From: Coenobita brevimanus | Taxonomy: Eukaryota; Arthropoda; Malacostraca; Decapoda; Coenobitidae | Assembly: GCA_032717465.1 (NCBI GenBank) | Contig: CM064657.1 | Span: 22,260,468 to 22,324,467 of the forward strand | Reading direction: 5' to 3' | DNA length: 64,000 nt | In this document: piece by piece, positions 11,320 through 22,369 of the stretch | Position numbering within the stretch: position 1 is the stretch's first letter | Layout: each line of letters starts with the position of its first letter | The notes under the pieces: generated by a model | Databases searched by the model: none | What the model was told of the DNA's origin: nothing | What the model saw: the letters and a program-made list of their open reading frames with translations, nothing else | Program-made: the position numbers and the translations under genes

Positions 11320-13203
11320 TCAATCCCGTTTGGGGTGGCCACAAACAAATCGCCTCCATGTCGCCCTGTCCCCCGCCATTTCACTGCCCTGCTCCCAACT
11401 CACACCCCCCTCTCTCATATACCTCTCCACCCCATCCCTCCATCTCATCCTCGGCCTCCCCCTCCCTCTTCCCCCCTCCATCTCACTCACATACATTCTC
11501 TTAGTCAGTCTTTCACCCTCCATCCTCTCCACATGGGCAAACCACCTCAGTGTGTTCATCATAACGCTTCCTATCACATCCATATCCACACCACAACGCT
11601 CCTTTATATCCTCATTCATCAGCCTGTCTCTCCATGTGACTCCACAGGCGCCTCTTAAATAACTCATTTCCACTGCTCTCACTCTTGACTTGTGTCCTTC
11701 CAACAACGTCCAAACTTCACTTCCATATGATAGAATTGGTATCACAATACTATCATGTAGTAACTTTTTCACTTCCATGCTCACTTCCCTGTTTCTTATC
11801 ACTGCTTTCAAAGAACCAGCAACATTTCTTCCCTGCTGTACCCTTTCAAGCACTTCACCCTCCAAACCTCCATCCTTACTGATCACACCACCCAAGTACT
11901 TAAACGTACTCACATTTTCCAATTCCTCACCATCCAATCTCGCTCTACATTCACTGACTTCACCTCTCTCAAAGACCATCACTTTACTCTTCCCTACATT
12001 CACCCTTAGATTCCGTTTCTTACACACTCTCCCAAACTCATCCACCAAGCCTTGCAGCTCCCCTTCGTCTTCACTCAACAACACAATATCATCTGCAAAC
12101 AACAGTACAGGGACTTTCCAAACACTATCCTTTCTCACCAGGGTCACTCCAACATCCACTACCCTACCTTGTACCTCTTTTATTACCCCATCTATGTACA
12201 GATTGAACAACCATGGAGACATGACACATCTCTGTTTCAACCCAACTTCCAAAGAGAAAAATTCACTTAGTTCACCATCCACACGCACTGCAGCCATACT
12301 CTTCACAGCATTTAACTTCCCATCTGCTCCACATATTCTTAATACTTTCCACAATCCTTGTCTATCCACCCTGTCATATCCTTTCTCCAAATCCATGAAA
12401 GCCGCATACAACTTCTTTCCCTTCTCTAGAAACTTTTCCACTAAAGATCTAAGATTGAATATCTGATCTACACAACCTCTTCCCTTCCTAAAGCCTCCCT
12501 GTTCTTCTCCAACTAATTCCTCTGTTCTTTCTCTAACTCTGTCAATAAGTATCCTACCATACACTTTTCCTATTATACTAAGAAGACAAATGCCCCTATG
12601 ATTACTGCACACTTCTTTGTCCTCTTTTCCTTTGTACAAGGGAATAATTACACCTGACTTCCAATCCTCCGGGACTACCTTCCTCCTAGGCCAATCTGCA
12701 CATCTTCCACATCCATTCTACTACTATCGCTCCCCCATGCTTCAGCATTTCACCACACACTCCATCAATTCCTGGGGCTTTCCCCAATTTAACTTTCTTC
12801 ATTGCTTCCACAACTTCTATCCTACTGATTTCTTCCTGTCTTCTCACCTCCCTCCTTCTCCCAGCCATTCCCCAGCCACTTATACTCGCATTACTTCAAT
12901 CCTGTATGTTCAACAATTCTTAAAGTGTTCTCTCCATCTGGTCACTTTTTCTCCCTTCTCCACTAGTAATCTACCATTTTTATCATTCACTCCCCTGCTA
13001 ACCTCACTTCCACCCTGTTTTACTTTTTTCACCTCTTTCCAGAACATTTTCTTACAGTCCCTCCACTTTACACTCAAATTCCTTCCAGATTCCTCATCCA
13101 CTCTCTTCTTACTCCCTCTTACTAATCTTTTCACCTCTCTCTTTCTTTCTACATATAACTCTTTCTTCCGCCTCTCAACTTCTTCTACGCCCCTACTTCT
13201 CAT
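11320..13203 (-). pseudogene. RTE-like reverse transcriptase
   Basis: The RT begins in a basic linker (13203-12910). Frame 12868-12686 holds KAPGIDGVCGEML (the GxDG motif). Frame 12639-11320 continues with SNHRGICLL, EEQGGFRKGRGCVDQIF, the palm AFMDLEKGYDRVDR, and PVLLFADDIVLLSED with catalytic FADD. The C-terminus has the RTE-type LRWFAHVERM and RGRGRPRMRWRD blocks. Usual GVxQG is altered (VGLKQRCVMSP). The 439-residue frame is the longest RT ORF here, but its upstream parts are shifted. Confidence 0.88.
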
Positions 13204-13241
13204 CTATTCATTGTATGCTTTCTTTTGTGCCACACCCTGTC

Positions 13242-14369
13242 TCACCTCTTCAGTCCACCATGCTGTTCCTTGCACTCCCCCCTCCATCTTCTCTTCCTCC
13301 CGCACACCACATCACATGCTGCACATATTTCTTCTGTAAATATCCTGCACACACCTTCCACGTCCGCAATCTGCTCCAATTCATATTTGCCCAATCGTTC
13401 CTCCACTTCTCTCTTATACTCTGCCTTTTTCTCATCCTCTTGTAACCTTTCCACTCTCCTTGCAATTACTCCTTCTTCTCGTCTTTCCCTTCTTCTATTC
13501 CTCCATCTTACTTGGATCCTAATTCTGGCCACCACCAAGTAGTGGTCAGAAAGTCCACTCCCCCAACCTCTATAAGCTCTTGCATCCATTACACATCTGC
13601 GCATCCTTTCATCCACACACACATAATCAATCATTGCCTTCCTTTCATTCAGTTCACCACCCACCCTTCTCATCACTCGCCATGTATACCTGTGGATCAT
13701 TTTATGCCTGAAGAGGTTATTGTCTATCACCAACTCCCTCCCAGCACAAATGTCCACTAACGCACTGCCATTCTCATCTATCTCAGCAGGCACACCCCAC
13801 TCACCAACTATTCCATCCACCTTCACATTACATACTTTACCATTCATATCACCGATCAAAAACACTCTCTCATTCCTTCCAAACTTTTCCATGCACACTT
13901 TCATATTTGTCCAGAACTCTTCTCTCACTCTGCTAGCACGATCTTGCGTGGCGCATACACACACACAATCGCCCACATTTGTATTCCAACTTTCAACTTT
14001 ACCCATACAATCCTTGACCCAACTGATCCATACTCTCTTATGCTCTTCTTCCATCTTTTACTCACAACTATACATACGCCTTCCTTTGCCCTCTCATTCT
14101 CACCTACTCCTGCACATATACCCCATCCATACTCCCATTCTCTCACACTTTCTCCTCCATTTTGTTTCAGTCATTCCACATACATTCACTTTTGCACCCT
14201 CAAGCACCTGGACAATCTCTCTCTCTTTCACCTCATCATTCGCTCCTCTTACATTCCATGTAGCCATTACCAAGTCCTTTGTCCGGTCCTGGGTCGTCAT
14301 CGTTTGGTCAGTCCTTGTCCGAGGTTTCTTGTTTGTTTTTTTAGTTAGCTGTTTTCCGGGTAGGGGCAC
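13242..14369 (-). pseudogene. RTE-like APE endonuclease
   Basis: It starts in frame 14369-14100 with MATWNVRGANDEVKER (the conserved N in TWNVRG) and GMTETKW (the catalytic E in T-E-T-K). The frame shifts near 14146 (VCVYAPR) and again near 14000, then continues to 13242 with FLIGDMNGKV (GDxN) and GLSDHYLVVARI (SDH). All catalytic signatures of an APE-like nuclease are visible across the frames. In a live element it would nick the target for target-primed reverse transcription. Confidence 0.87.
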
Positions 14370-14479
14370 TAACCCTCCGCCAACCTTTTTAGTCGCCTTT
14401 TACGACAAGCAGGGATACTGGGGGAGTATTTTTGAAAACCCCCCCTACCCCCATGCCAGTTTTACTATATTGCGTTGTG

Positions 14480-14650
14480 TTCTTTCTGACTTTTTCCTGC
14501 CGGCTTCGGCTGGAGGGTCTGGAGGTCGGGGGAGAGCCTTCTTTGCTGTCCTTATCTCATTCTAGTAGTTCAGTTACTCTCCTAGGAGCTGCCAAGCATG
14601 GGCCAACCGGCCTACTGCAGTTATCCTCTCCTTATGTTCTTATGTTCTTA
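14480..14650 (+). mobile_element. LINE 3' end with TTATGTTC-type tail
   Basis: The GGCCAACCGGCCTACTGCAG block is followed by a short tandem tail, CTTATGTTCTTATGTTCTTA, at 14631-14650. Such tails are typical of CR1/L2-like LINE ends. Upstream parts (14490-14570) are GC-rich and unassigned. Confidence 0.5.
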
Positions 14651-16063
14651 AGAGGAGTCTAGAAGAGCAAGTAATACCTAAGTCTCATCTGCCGGATCGA
14701 CTCATCAACGTGGACGAACAACCATTTGGAGATTACGAGAAGCTTACCCTGACAAGATCCATTGCCAAAACCAGAGAAGAAACAAACAGTAAATTTAAAA
14801 TTTCAGACACCAAGAAACAGTGTATTAGAAACATAGTAACACCAAAAATCAACACATAGTTTTCTCTCACTGTTATCAAGTTCTCACCAATGAAACTATT
14901 AGTGTGAAACGTAAACATGAACAGAAATTAAAAGGACTGAAAACAGCTATTGGAACATACATATGAATCCAGATTGTATCATAAACCTGTCATCTAAAGA
15001 ATTAGATCGGGATACCTTATGTGCCCTAGGGTATGGTTTATCGTTTTCTTATGGCAAGAAGATAAACCCAGTGCAGGTTGCAAAGTCCTTGTTTCAAATG
15101 GAAAAAAAAATTAAGTGAAAATAGTGAGATTATTCATGGCATTTTAAGAAAAATAACAATCTGCTCCTAAAAGATTTGTGAATGCCTTGGACAAATTGAA
15201 AAAAGATGACTTAGTGATCCAACTGAAAAACAACGAAAATTCCATAAAGAAATAAAGACTTTGCTAAGAGGAAGGGATGACTTGATCAAACAGTTCTCCG
15301 TGCAAAATTCATCTGCACCATATATGTATGGCTTGATTAAAACTCACAAACCAAACAACCCCATCAGGCCAATTGTAAGCTCTATAGGCTCTACGACATA
15401 CAAGCTCTCCAAGTGGCTTGTAACACTGTTGTCTCCTGTTGTAGGCACTATCTCTGATTCATTTGTACAAAACAATGAGGATTTGGTAAGAAAGTTAAAA
15501 TCTCTAAATGCGATGTACCCCTAGAAATTAGTCAGCTTTGATGTTAAATCATTATTCACAAATATCCCCGTTGATGATGTTTTAACTTTCCTGCCAAACA
15601 TTCTGGGTAGTAACATTGATGGTATTCCCTCTGGAAGCATTATCAAGCTAATTAAATTGTGTATTGTGAACTCATCTTTTACCTTTGAAGGCAAATTTTA
15701 CACACAAAAATTTGGTATGGCCATGGGTAATCCCCTCTCCCCAGTTCTGCCAAATATTTAATGGAATACTTTGAGAAATATTTACTGACCTCCATAAAGG
15801 AGCAAAACATAGTTTGGCTCCGATACGTTGATGATATCATGTGCTTCTGGCCTAACAGTCTTCCCATTGATAAATTTCTCCTGAAATTAAATTCGTTGGT
15901 TCCATCGATTAAGTTTACTCATGAGATGGAAATGGATAATGAATTGCCATTCTTGGATGTAAAAATTATCAGGGACCAAAATGTTTTGAAGGCTAAGGTA
16001 TACAGTAAAACCTACAAATATTGTCATATGTGCATTACTATTCAAACCATCATATTAATGTAA
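14651..16063 (+). pseudogene. Penelope-like element 1: reverse transcriptase
   Basis: An N-terminal block near 14990-15090 reads LSSKELDRDTLCALGYGLSF. The RT follows in several frames: YGLIKTHKPNNPIRPIVSS (15261-15524), SFDVKSLFTNIPVDDVL after a stop at 15522, KFGMAMGNPLSP (about 15710), the catalytic RYVDDIMCF (about 15820), and ELPFLDVKI (about 15940). These are Penelope-type RT motifs. It is broken by a stop at 15524 and a frameshift near 15755. After about 16063, inside a SNHHINVKR block, the sequence switches to a different LINE, so the GIY-YIG part is missing. Confidence 0.88.
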
Positions 16064-17565
16064 AAAGATTAATTAGTGATAGACAATATGATTTTCGCCA
16101 CGAAAGATCCACCATTGACATACTCAATCTCTTAACTCATACCATCCATCAATCAATTGATCTTTTTGGAGAAACTCATGCAGAAGCTCTTGATATCTCT
16201 AAAGCTTTCGACAGTATGGCACCATTCCCTGCTGTCCAAACTCACTTGCTATGGACTAACGTCTTTTGTTCCTTTGATTTCTTCATGTCTTAGTGACAGG
16301 AAAAGTAGAGTAAAAGTAGATGATGTATATTCCAATTTCCACTCAATTAATGCCGGGGTGCCGCAGAGATCAGTTCTGGTGCCAATCCTATTTCTGGTTC
16401 ACATTAATGATCTCTTATCTGTCACCCACAATCCCATTCACTCATATGCAGATGACTCAACACTACATAGTTCATCAACACTCAGACATCCATTTACAAA
16501 GTCTAATATCTCTACCTCTCAACTCAGTACAGCCATCTCCATAAATCAAGATCTATCTACAATCAGTGAATGGGGACAAAACAACCTTGTCTCATTTAAT
16601 GCCAGTAAAACTTAAATATATACAGTTTACTAATAGACAAATATTGCCAGATTCGTACGTTACCTTCAGTGCTACTAATATTCCCATCTCCAAAAGTATT
16701 GAAATTCTTGGCGTCTCACTTAACAGTGCCCTCAGCTGGACCTCTCATGTCAGATCACTTGCCAAAACCGCCTCAAAGAAACTTGGATTATTGTACAGAG
16801 TCCGTAACTTCTTCGCCGATGAGCAGTTGGCTATAATTTATTAGTCATGTGCGCTCTCAGCTTGAATATTGCTCACCCTTGTGGAATGTTGTGGAGAGGT
16901 TGCATTAAGACAACTAGACAAAATTCAAAACAAAGCTGTTAGAATCATTAACAACCCTGCCATTCCATATAAACTCTCTCCTCTGCCAGTAAGAAGGAAT
17001 GTTGCCTCCCTTGCATTATTTTAGATATTTTTTTGGCAAATGCTCAGACGAAGTTGCGTCCTTGGTGCCACCTCTCCATGCCTTCCCTCGTGCTACACGT
17101 CATCTGGTAGCGCTCATGACTGGAATGTCACTCAGCCATATGGCAGAACTTTTGCCTAACAGAATTCTTTCATTCCCCGAACTGCGTCTCTCTGGAACTC
17201 ACTTCCCCAGAGTTGTTTCCCTCCAAAGCAGTATCCCTCAGACTAACAACTGATTGTTCCCTGTCATCTCCTGGTAGTGTAGTCACACCTGTGTAGGACA
17301 CACCTAGCATTAATCATCTAGGTCTTAAGTTAAGCAGCAGTATTTATCCCCTCCTCCTTTTCCTACCTCCCCCCCTCTCCCCTTCCCCCTCCCCATCCTC
17401 CCCTCCCCCGTCCCCCTCCCCTTTCCTCCCCTCCGACTCCCTCCTCCTTTGTCACGTGCATCCATAAGGAAGAAAAAAGAAAGATACCTATTGTTCTGTG
17501 CAAAACCCATTTTTAGATTCAGGTCATTCTTTGCTGTGTTCCACTTCCTGCTGCAGATGACCATA
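16064..17565 (+). mobile_element. 5'-truncated LINE (CR1/Jockey-type RT, no RNase H)
   Basis: It joins directly after the Penelope RT. RT motifs run ALDISKAFDS, then in another frame INAGVPQRSVLVPILF, HSYADDSTLHSS (catalytic YADD-type) and ILGVSLNSALSWTSHV. The C-terminal RTASLWNSLP block ends near 17190. The 3' UTR (17250-17565) includes a long pyrimidine tract. Multiple stops and frame changes are present. The clade is uncertain between CR1, L2 and Jockey groups. The same 3' UTR occurs inverted at 9992-10345. Confidence 0.8.
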
Positions 17566-17755
17566 AGTTAAGCCGCAGGTAAAAATTCAGGTCATCCTTT
17601 GTTCTGTGTGTCACTACCTGCTGTGGGTGTGCATAAAAGACCTCTATCCTTTACGTTTCTGTCTCACTCTGAAGATGTAATATACGAAAATACTCACTGT
17701 CGCTCCTTTCACTTCTCCTATGGTTATTTTGCATACATATCTTCACGGTGAAGTC

Positions 17756-17759
<4 letters not shown>

Positions 17760-17834
<75 letters not shown>
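17760..17834. repeat. (TA)n microsatellite
   Basis: Pure TA repeats between the direct repeat ending at 17757 and the Penelope element. Confidence 0.95.
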
Positions 17835-17836
<2 letters not shown>

Positions 17837-18276
17837 CTCATGACCAGGACAAGGAGACGATGGACTGGGGCCATGTTCACGATTTATTTCAGTAGCGACG
17901 TTTCGAGGTAATCCAACACCATCATCATACAAAATTAAAATATGCACAAAATGAATTAAAAAATGAAGTTGCAACAAATAACACCTCATTGGCAAATTAA
18001 TAAAACCAATAAAATATATACAGAGTAAATTAAAAAATGAAGTAGCAAAAAAAAAAAAATCATTCACAAAATTACTAAAGATCTAACCTACCCACGTCTA
18101 CACCGAGACAACTACACAAAGCAACTGATATGAAGACAAAAGTCTATGGAAAAGTAAACTTGGTTGAGCTGTATGAGATGGATAGATCGAATAAATGCGT
18201 CAGTTGCTAAATACTTTTATGGAAGAATCATAGGTATTCAGTGAAGGCTTTAAGTCATGTGTAAACAATGATTCCG

Positions 18277-18627
18277 CTATGCTAAGCCTCGTTTTATCAT
18301 TATTGTCATTAAAATCTCAAAATCATCTAGATCAAAAGTATGACCCGAAACAAATGAATGTTCTCTAATTTCCGAGAAGGGAGGGTTTGATAGTGATAAA
18401 GTGGTTCTATATGACAGGCCTTTGTGTTCGAACATTCTGATTTTCAGGTTTCGAATAGAACTCCCAATATATCCTGCATTACAGTAGGAACAGTTAAACT
18501 TGTACACAATGTTTGAGCATAAAGCTTTTGGGATTCTATCCTTATACCTAAAAAGGCCTAAATGAAACCTGAGGATAAACTGCATTAAGCAGTTTATCAT
18601 ATATCCTTTCTGATAAGAAAACTGCAA
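18277..18627 (-). pseudogene. Penelope-like GIY-YIG endonuclease domain
   Basis: The core reads NIVYKFNCSYCNAGYIGSSI, then RNLKIRMFEHKG, with SEIREHSF downstream. This fits a Penelope GIY-YIG domain: a C..C pair, YIGSS, Arg in RxLxxR and the catalytic-region EH. The first GIY motif is degenerate, as in many Penelope-like elements. A separate frame (18784-18548) links it to RT, so at least two frameshifts lie between. The domain would nick target DNA during insertion. Confidence 0.85.
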
Positions 18628-18771
18628 TGCCCATAATAAGTACTTGTTTGGGAACTAAAGCCACCAGCTTTGTGCAACTGAATAATTTATCCAGGAACTT
18701 ATGTGAGGTACTTTCAAAAAGATGCAAAAGGTATCCATTATTCAAGAAATATGTTCTAAGCCTAGTAATTT

Positions 18772-20300
18772 CTAAATGGAACAAATTTCAATCCGAGGAA
18801 AGATTATAACACCTGAGTAACAGAGTCTTAATGGAGCTGAATCTAAAAGACCCTGGATACAAAAGAAAAAATTAAGACCAAGTCCTGTAAAGGTACTCTT
18901 CCAATAAAAAGAGGTACTGAAACTAGAATCATGTCTATGGACTAAAACATCAAGGAAAGGAAGCCTTCTATTTTCCTCTGTTTTTACAGTGAATTCAATA
19001 TTAGGGTGCTTATGATTAATGTAATTCAAAAAATCATTTACATGATCAGATTGCCTAAATAACAAAAAACAGTCGTCAACATATCTGCGGTACAGCAATG
19101 CTTTATAATGAGCAGGGCAATCTTTAAGCCATGACACCTCATGGTGACAAAGAAATATATTAGCCAAGGTAGGACCCAAAGGAGAACCCACTGCAACCCC
19201 ATCAACTTGCTTATAATAGTTATTGTTAAAGAAAAAAATGCAATCTTTGACTGCAAATTCGAGAAGAGATTTAAACTGTTTCTTCGTAAAATTTAGGAAC
19301 TCGTCACGGCTTACAAAAGAGTTATCTGTACATATCTGTAGTGTCTCATTGAGGGGAATACTGGTCAACAAACTTTTTATATCAAAACTGGCCATATAAA
19401 CCGGATGGGAGTAGCGTAACTTCCTAATTCCTCGTGCAAAGGCTGTCAAATTACGAACTGTATATTCATTACTAGTGAGAGGACTAAGTATGGGTACAAA
19501 GAATTTTGCAAGGCTGTAGTTAAATGTACCAATAGCTGAAAAAATCAGTCTAACAGGACAAGAAAGTTTATGTATTTTAGGTAGTCCATACAAAATACCA
19601 GACACTGATCCAGATGCAAACAAATAGTCATATGTATCTGAAGTCATAGCCTTATCTTTTAAGGTCCTTAAGAGTCTGTGAAGTTTGTCTTCCAATTTCA
19701 GAATGTATGGAAATGGATCAATGTCTAACTTAAGAAATTTAGAAGTATCAGATAAAATACCTTGAACCTTTTCAACATAAGTACTCTTATCCAAAATTAC
19801 TACACCTGTTCCCCTATCAGGCTTAGTAATAATGATCCTACTGTCCTGTTTTTAGAGTTTTTAATACAATGAACTTTTGTCTGTTGCATAGAGAGTTTGA
19901 AAAATTATTGACATTCTTAAATAAATCATGAGCAATTTGCATAACTTTCCAGCAATTCCTTTAAAGTTAACTGGTTTATTTGAGGGATTGTATAGAGGCA
20001 ACTTGGATATAGTATTAATAAGTTTTTCAAATGCCATAAAATGATTAACAAATTTGGGTTTAGCAACTGCAAGACCAAAATCCAAACCAAACATTAACGC
20101 ATCCTCTTCAAGTTTGCTAAGCTTTCTAATCGATAAATTCGTAATTACAGCAAAAGCATTTAGAGACGAACATGTAGGGACTCATAGACTGTGAAGCTCT
20201 TTACTTTGTGTTAATTTAGTCATCTTAAGTCTGTTGTTAGTGTTGCAATTAATTCTTGCAATGAGTACTTTAAAATCTAGTCAAGATACTTTAGTTTTGA
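18772..20300 (-). pseudogene. Penelope-like reverse transcriptase
   Basis: The N-terminal block LEEDALMFGLDFGLAVAKPKF lies around 20090. A stop or frame change follows, then frame 19850-18772. That frame contains GTGVVILDKSTYVEKV, LPKIHKLSCPVRLI, MASFDIKSLLTSIPL (catalytic Asp), VGSPLGPTLANIFL, LYRRYVDDCFLLF (catalytic YVDD) and RLPFLDVLVHR. These are strong Penelope-type RT signatures, related to telomerase RT. The 340-residue block is the best preserved Penelope coding region here. Confidence 0.92.
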
Positions 20301-20350
20301 ATACAATTAGACAATGAAAATAATCCTTTTCCAGACCACTTGCATGTTGA

Positions 20351-21405
20351 GTTTTGTTTTTAATTTCAAATGCCAGGCACTTAAAAAGGATGATCTATGC
20401 AAATGGCTGCCATGAAAATGCTTTAAACATGATTTAAACTGTAAAAATTGGGAAAAACTTCATAGTCCTTACAAGTGGTTAATATAAATTTTCGGAAAAC
20501 TACATTTCTCCATTTCGAAACCAAAAATATTTTTTCTGGGCAATCTTAGTGTGATTTGAATGAATTTGACCATTTTTGTCGGAAATCACTCGTTGTAGAG
20601 ATAGGCCTTCCCAAGCCTATCTCCAAAACAAGCGAAATCCGAAAAAAAAACGGTCAAATTCGTTCAAATCACACAAAAATTGATCAGAAAATATTTTTGG
20701 TTTCGAAATCAAGGACATGGGTTGAACTGTATACCCTAACTGGGTAGGCTTCGTCCCCCCATATACCTAACCTAACCAAATCTAATATTTACCAAACCCA
20801 ACCAAACCTAACCTTACATTACCTTAAATGTCATCGGAGGAGAATGAGGTGGAAGGGTTTGCCTCAATCCTCTAAGCCCACATGCCCTCCGCTCCTTTGA
20901 GTTTGAGTAACTTAAAAATCTTACAGTACAACCGGTGAAGGTCCTATCTACAATGTAGGTCACTTCCACACTTCTTACACTTCGGGGAGGAAGACAGAAC
21001 ACCGTGACTGCGTAGGAAATTCACAGTTTCCTGATTATTCTTAAAAAAAAAAAAAAAAAAAAGTAGCCTCGTATTGTCACAGCACACCCACTACAATAGG
21101 ACGGCATCGTGGAACTGATTAAAGTGAGGGATGTTTGAAATGTAAAAATCTCCTAACGCTATCAATGATTTGATTGGTCCGCATTTTGGCTGATTGAAAT
21201 TACATTGGCCGTAACATCCGAGCATGTGCTGTAATGGCATAACGTCACGCCCGGCAGGTGCTGTGACAGGCAGTGGCGTACCCAGGTATTTCTCAGTAGG
21301 GGGGCACCAGGGGGGCACCAAATCATGGAGAGGGGACACACAAATACCATCGTGGTTTGTATATTAACTTTATATATATTTATCATGGAGGTGGGCACAC
21401 GAATA

Positions 21406-21480
<75 letters not shown>
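20351..21480. other. non-coding stretch with hairpin, A-run and (TA)n
   Basis: It holds a hairpin element (20511-20710), CCTAACCTAACC-like runs (20765-20820), an A20-type run (21042-21062), a CAGTGGCGTACCCAGG motif (about 21272-21287) resembling DNA-transposon or MITE ends, two related copies of a GGGGACACACAAATACCAT-like segment (about 21337 and 21387), and (TA)n at 21410-21480. No gene is seen. Confidence 0.6.
20511..20710. repeat. 200-bp imperfect inverted repeat (MITE-like hairpin)
   Basis: The arm from TTTCGAAACCAAAAATATTT pairs with its near complement ending near 20710. The loop is about CCTTCCCA between GATAGG and CCTATC at about 20600-20620. Arms are about 95 bp with a few mismatches. 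No ORF. Confidence 0.75.
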
Positions 21481-21485
<5 letters not shown>

Positions 21486-22288
21486 ATCCTTTGTATAATT
21501 CTAACGTACAGTATGCTGCATGTTTGATCACGATTCGCCTCGTGGCTTCCACAGTGACCAGGCTTGCGTGTTCTACCTCACACCCCCCTTCTCCCCCTTA
21601 TAGTAGAGTAAGTCGTTCTTTCTGTTGTTCAGAGCAGGAGTGTCAACTTTTCGTCCTCTGTGCCCTCATTTGCGCGTCCTTCTTACAAGTTGAATCAAGC
21701 TCTGCCGGCCCCCTGTACAATGACATCAGCCTCTGCATTAGTTGCCACTTAGATCTACTCCTCATTTTGTTCACATCTATGTCCTCCCCTGTATAGTGTA
21801 TTATTATTGTGAGTGCTCAGGAAGTCTTCAGCCATCTACCTGATGTATAATTTGAGTATAAGTGTTATTACCATTTTTATTGTACAGTATAGCCTGAGGC
21901 GTTAAATCGCAGGCTTGGTAAGGTTTTTGTGATTCATGTAAAGTTTTTTAATGTTAGCCAGTGTGAGTAGTGTTTAGTATCTGTGATAATATTATATCTT
22001 ACTTTAACTGAGCATTATCCGGTTCTCTCATTTATCAGGGCTGACGTAGGTAAATTTGTTCTTGCTAAATTCGTGTTAATAGAGGCTATTGCAGTTAACC
22101 ATATATGTAACCTGTTTTGACATTACATTATCCTTATGAGTCCTGGATGTTTAGTTGTTAGTTTGAGCATTAAACTTTAACTTGTAATTTTACCTAACTC
22201 TTTTGTTTTTAACCTGGAATGTTGCGGGACAATAGTGATTTTAGTATTTTCACTTCAAGTGTTCATTATCTCTCTCTGTTCCATAACA
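21481..22288 (+). repeat. G2 5' LTR (subfamily B, 5'-truncated)
   Basis: The start is eroded into (TA)n and lacks TGTTACATAGCC. The rest aligns with the G3 LTRs. It ends CCATAACA where others have CCGTAACA. Confidence 0.88.
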
Positions 22289-22294
22289 TAAATT

Positions 22295-22302
22295 TGGCGA
22301 CC
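22295..22302 (+). other. G2 primer-binding site
   Basis: TGGCGACC lies six bases after the 5' LTR. It is the same in G3 (37811-37818) and its duplicate (53711-53718). Confidence 0.7.
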
Positions 22303-22369
22303 CCTTATCAGGATATTCAGGATATTATCATAATGATATTGCTTGATATTTTGTGACTGTGATTTATTC

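Larger units (their letters stand above)
11285..14475 (-). mobile_element. RTE-like LINE, nearly full length
   Basis: The 5' leader (about 14475-14300, minus strand) contains GTAAAAGGCGACTAAAA, a motif I associate with RTE leaders. The ORF encodes an APE-type endonuclease, then RT. The 3' end at about 11304 finishes in (TAGA)n, as RTE elements often end in short tandem repeats. At least five frame breaks disable it. It sits among other LINE and Penelope fragments, so it is an old insertion. Confidence 0.85.
17836..20350 (-). mobile_element. Penelope-like element 2 (RT plus GIY-YIG)
   Basis: On the minus strand an RT (about 20300-18772) is followed by a GIY-YIG-type domain (18627-18277) and a 3' region (18276-17836). 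The 3' region contains TGATGATGG, then CCTCGAAACGTCG, a signature often seen at Penelope-like element ends. At least three frame breaks disable it. The right limit is approximate. Confidence 0.88.

Noticed and set aside
11690..12466. 258-residue plus-strand ORF
   Set aside because: Antisense shadow of the RTE reverse transcriptase.
12617..14565. Plus-strand ORFs of 240 and 281 residues
   Set aside because: Antisense of the RTE endonuclease and RT; pyrimidine-rich composition only.
21272..21400. DNA transposon end (CAGTGGCGTACCCAGG)
   Set aside because: Only one end is visible and no inverted partner was found, so it is mentioned but not called as an element.
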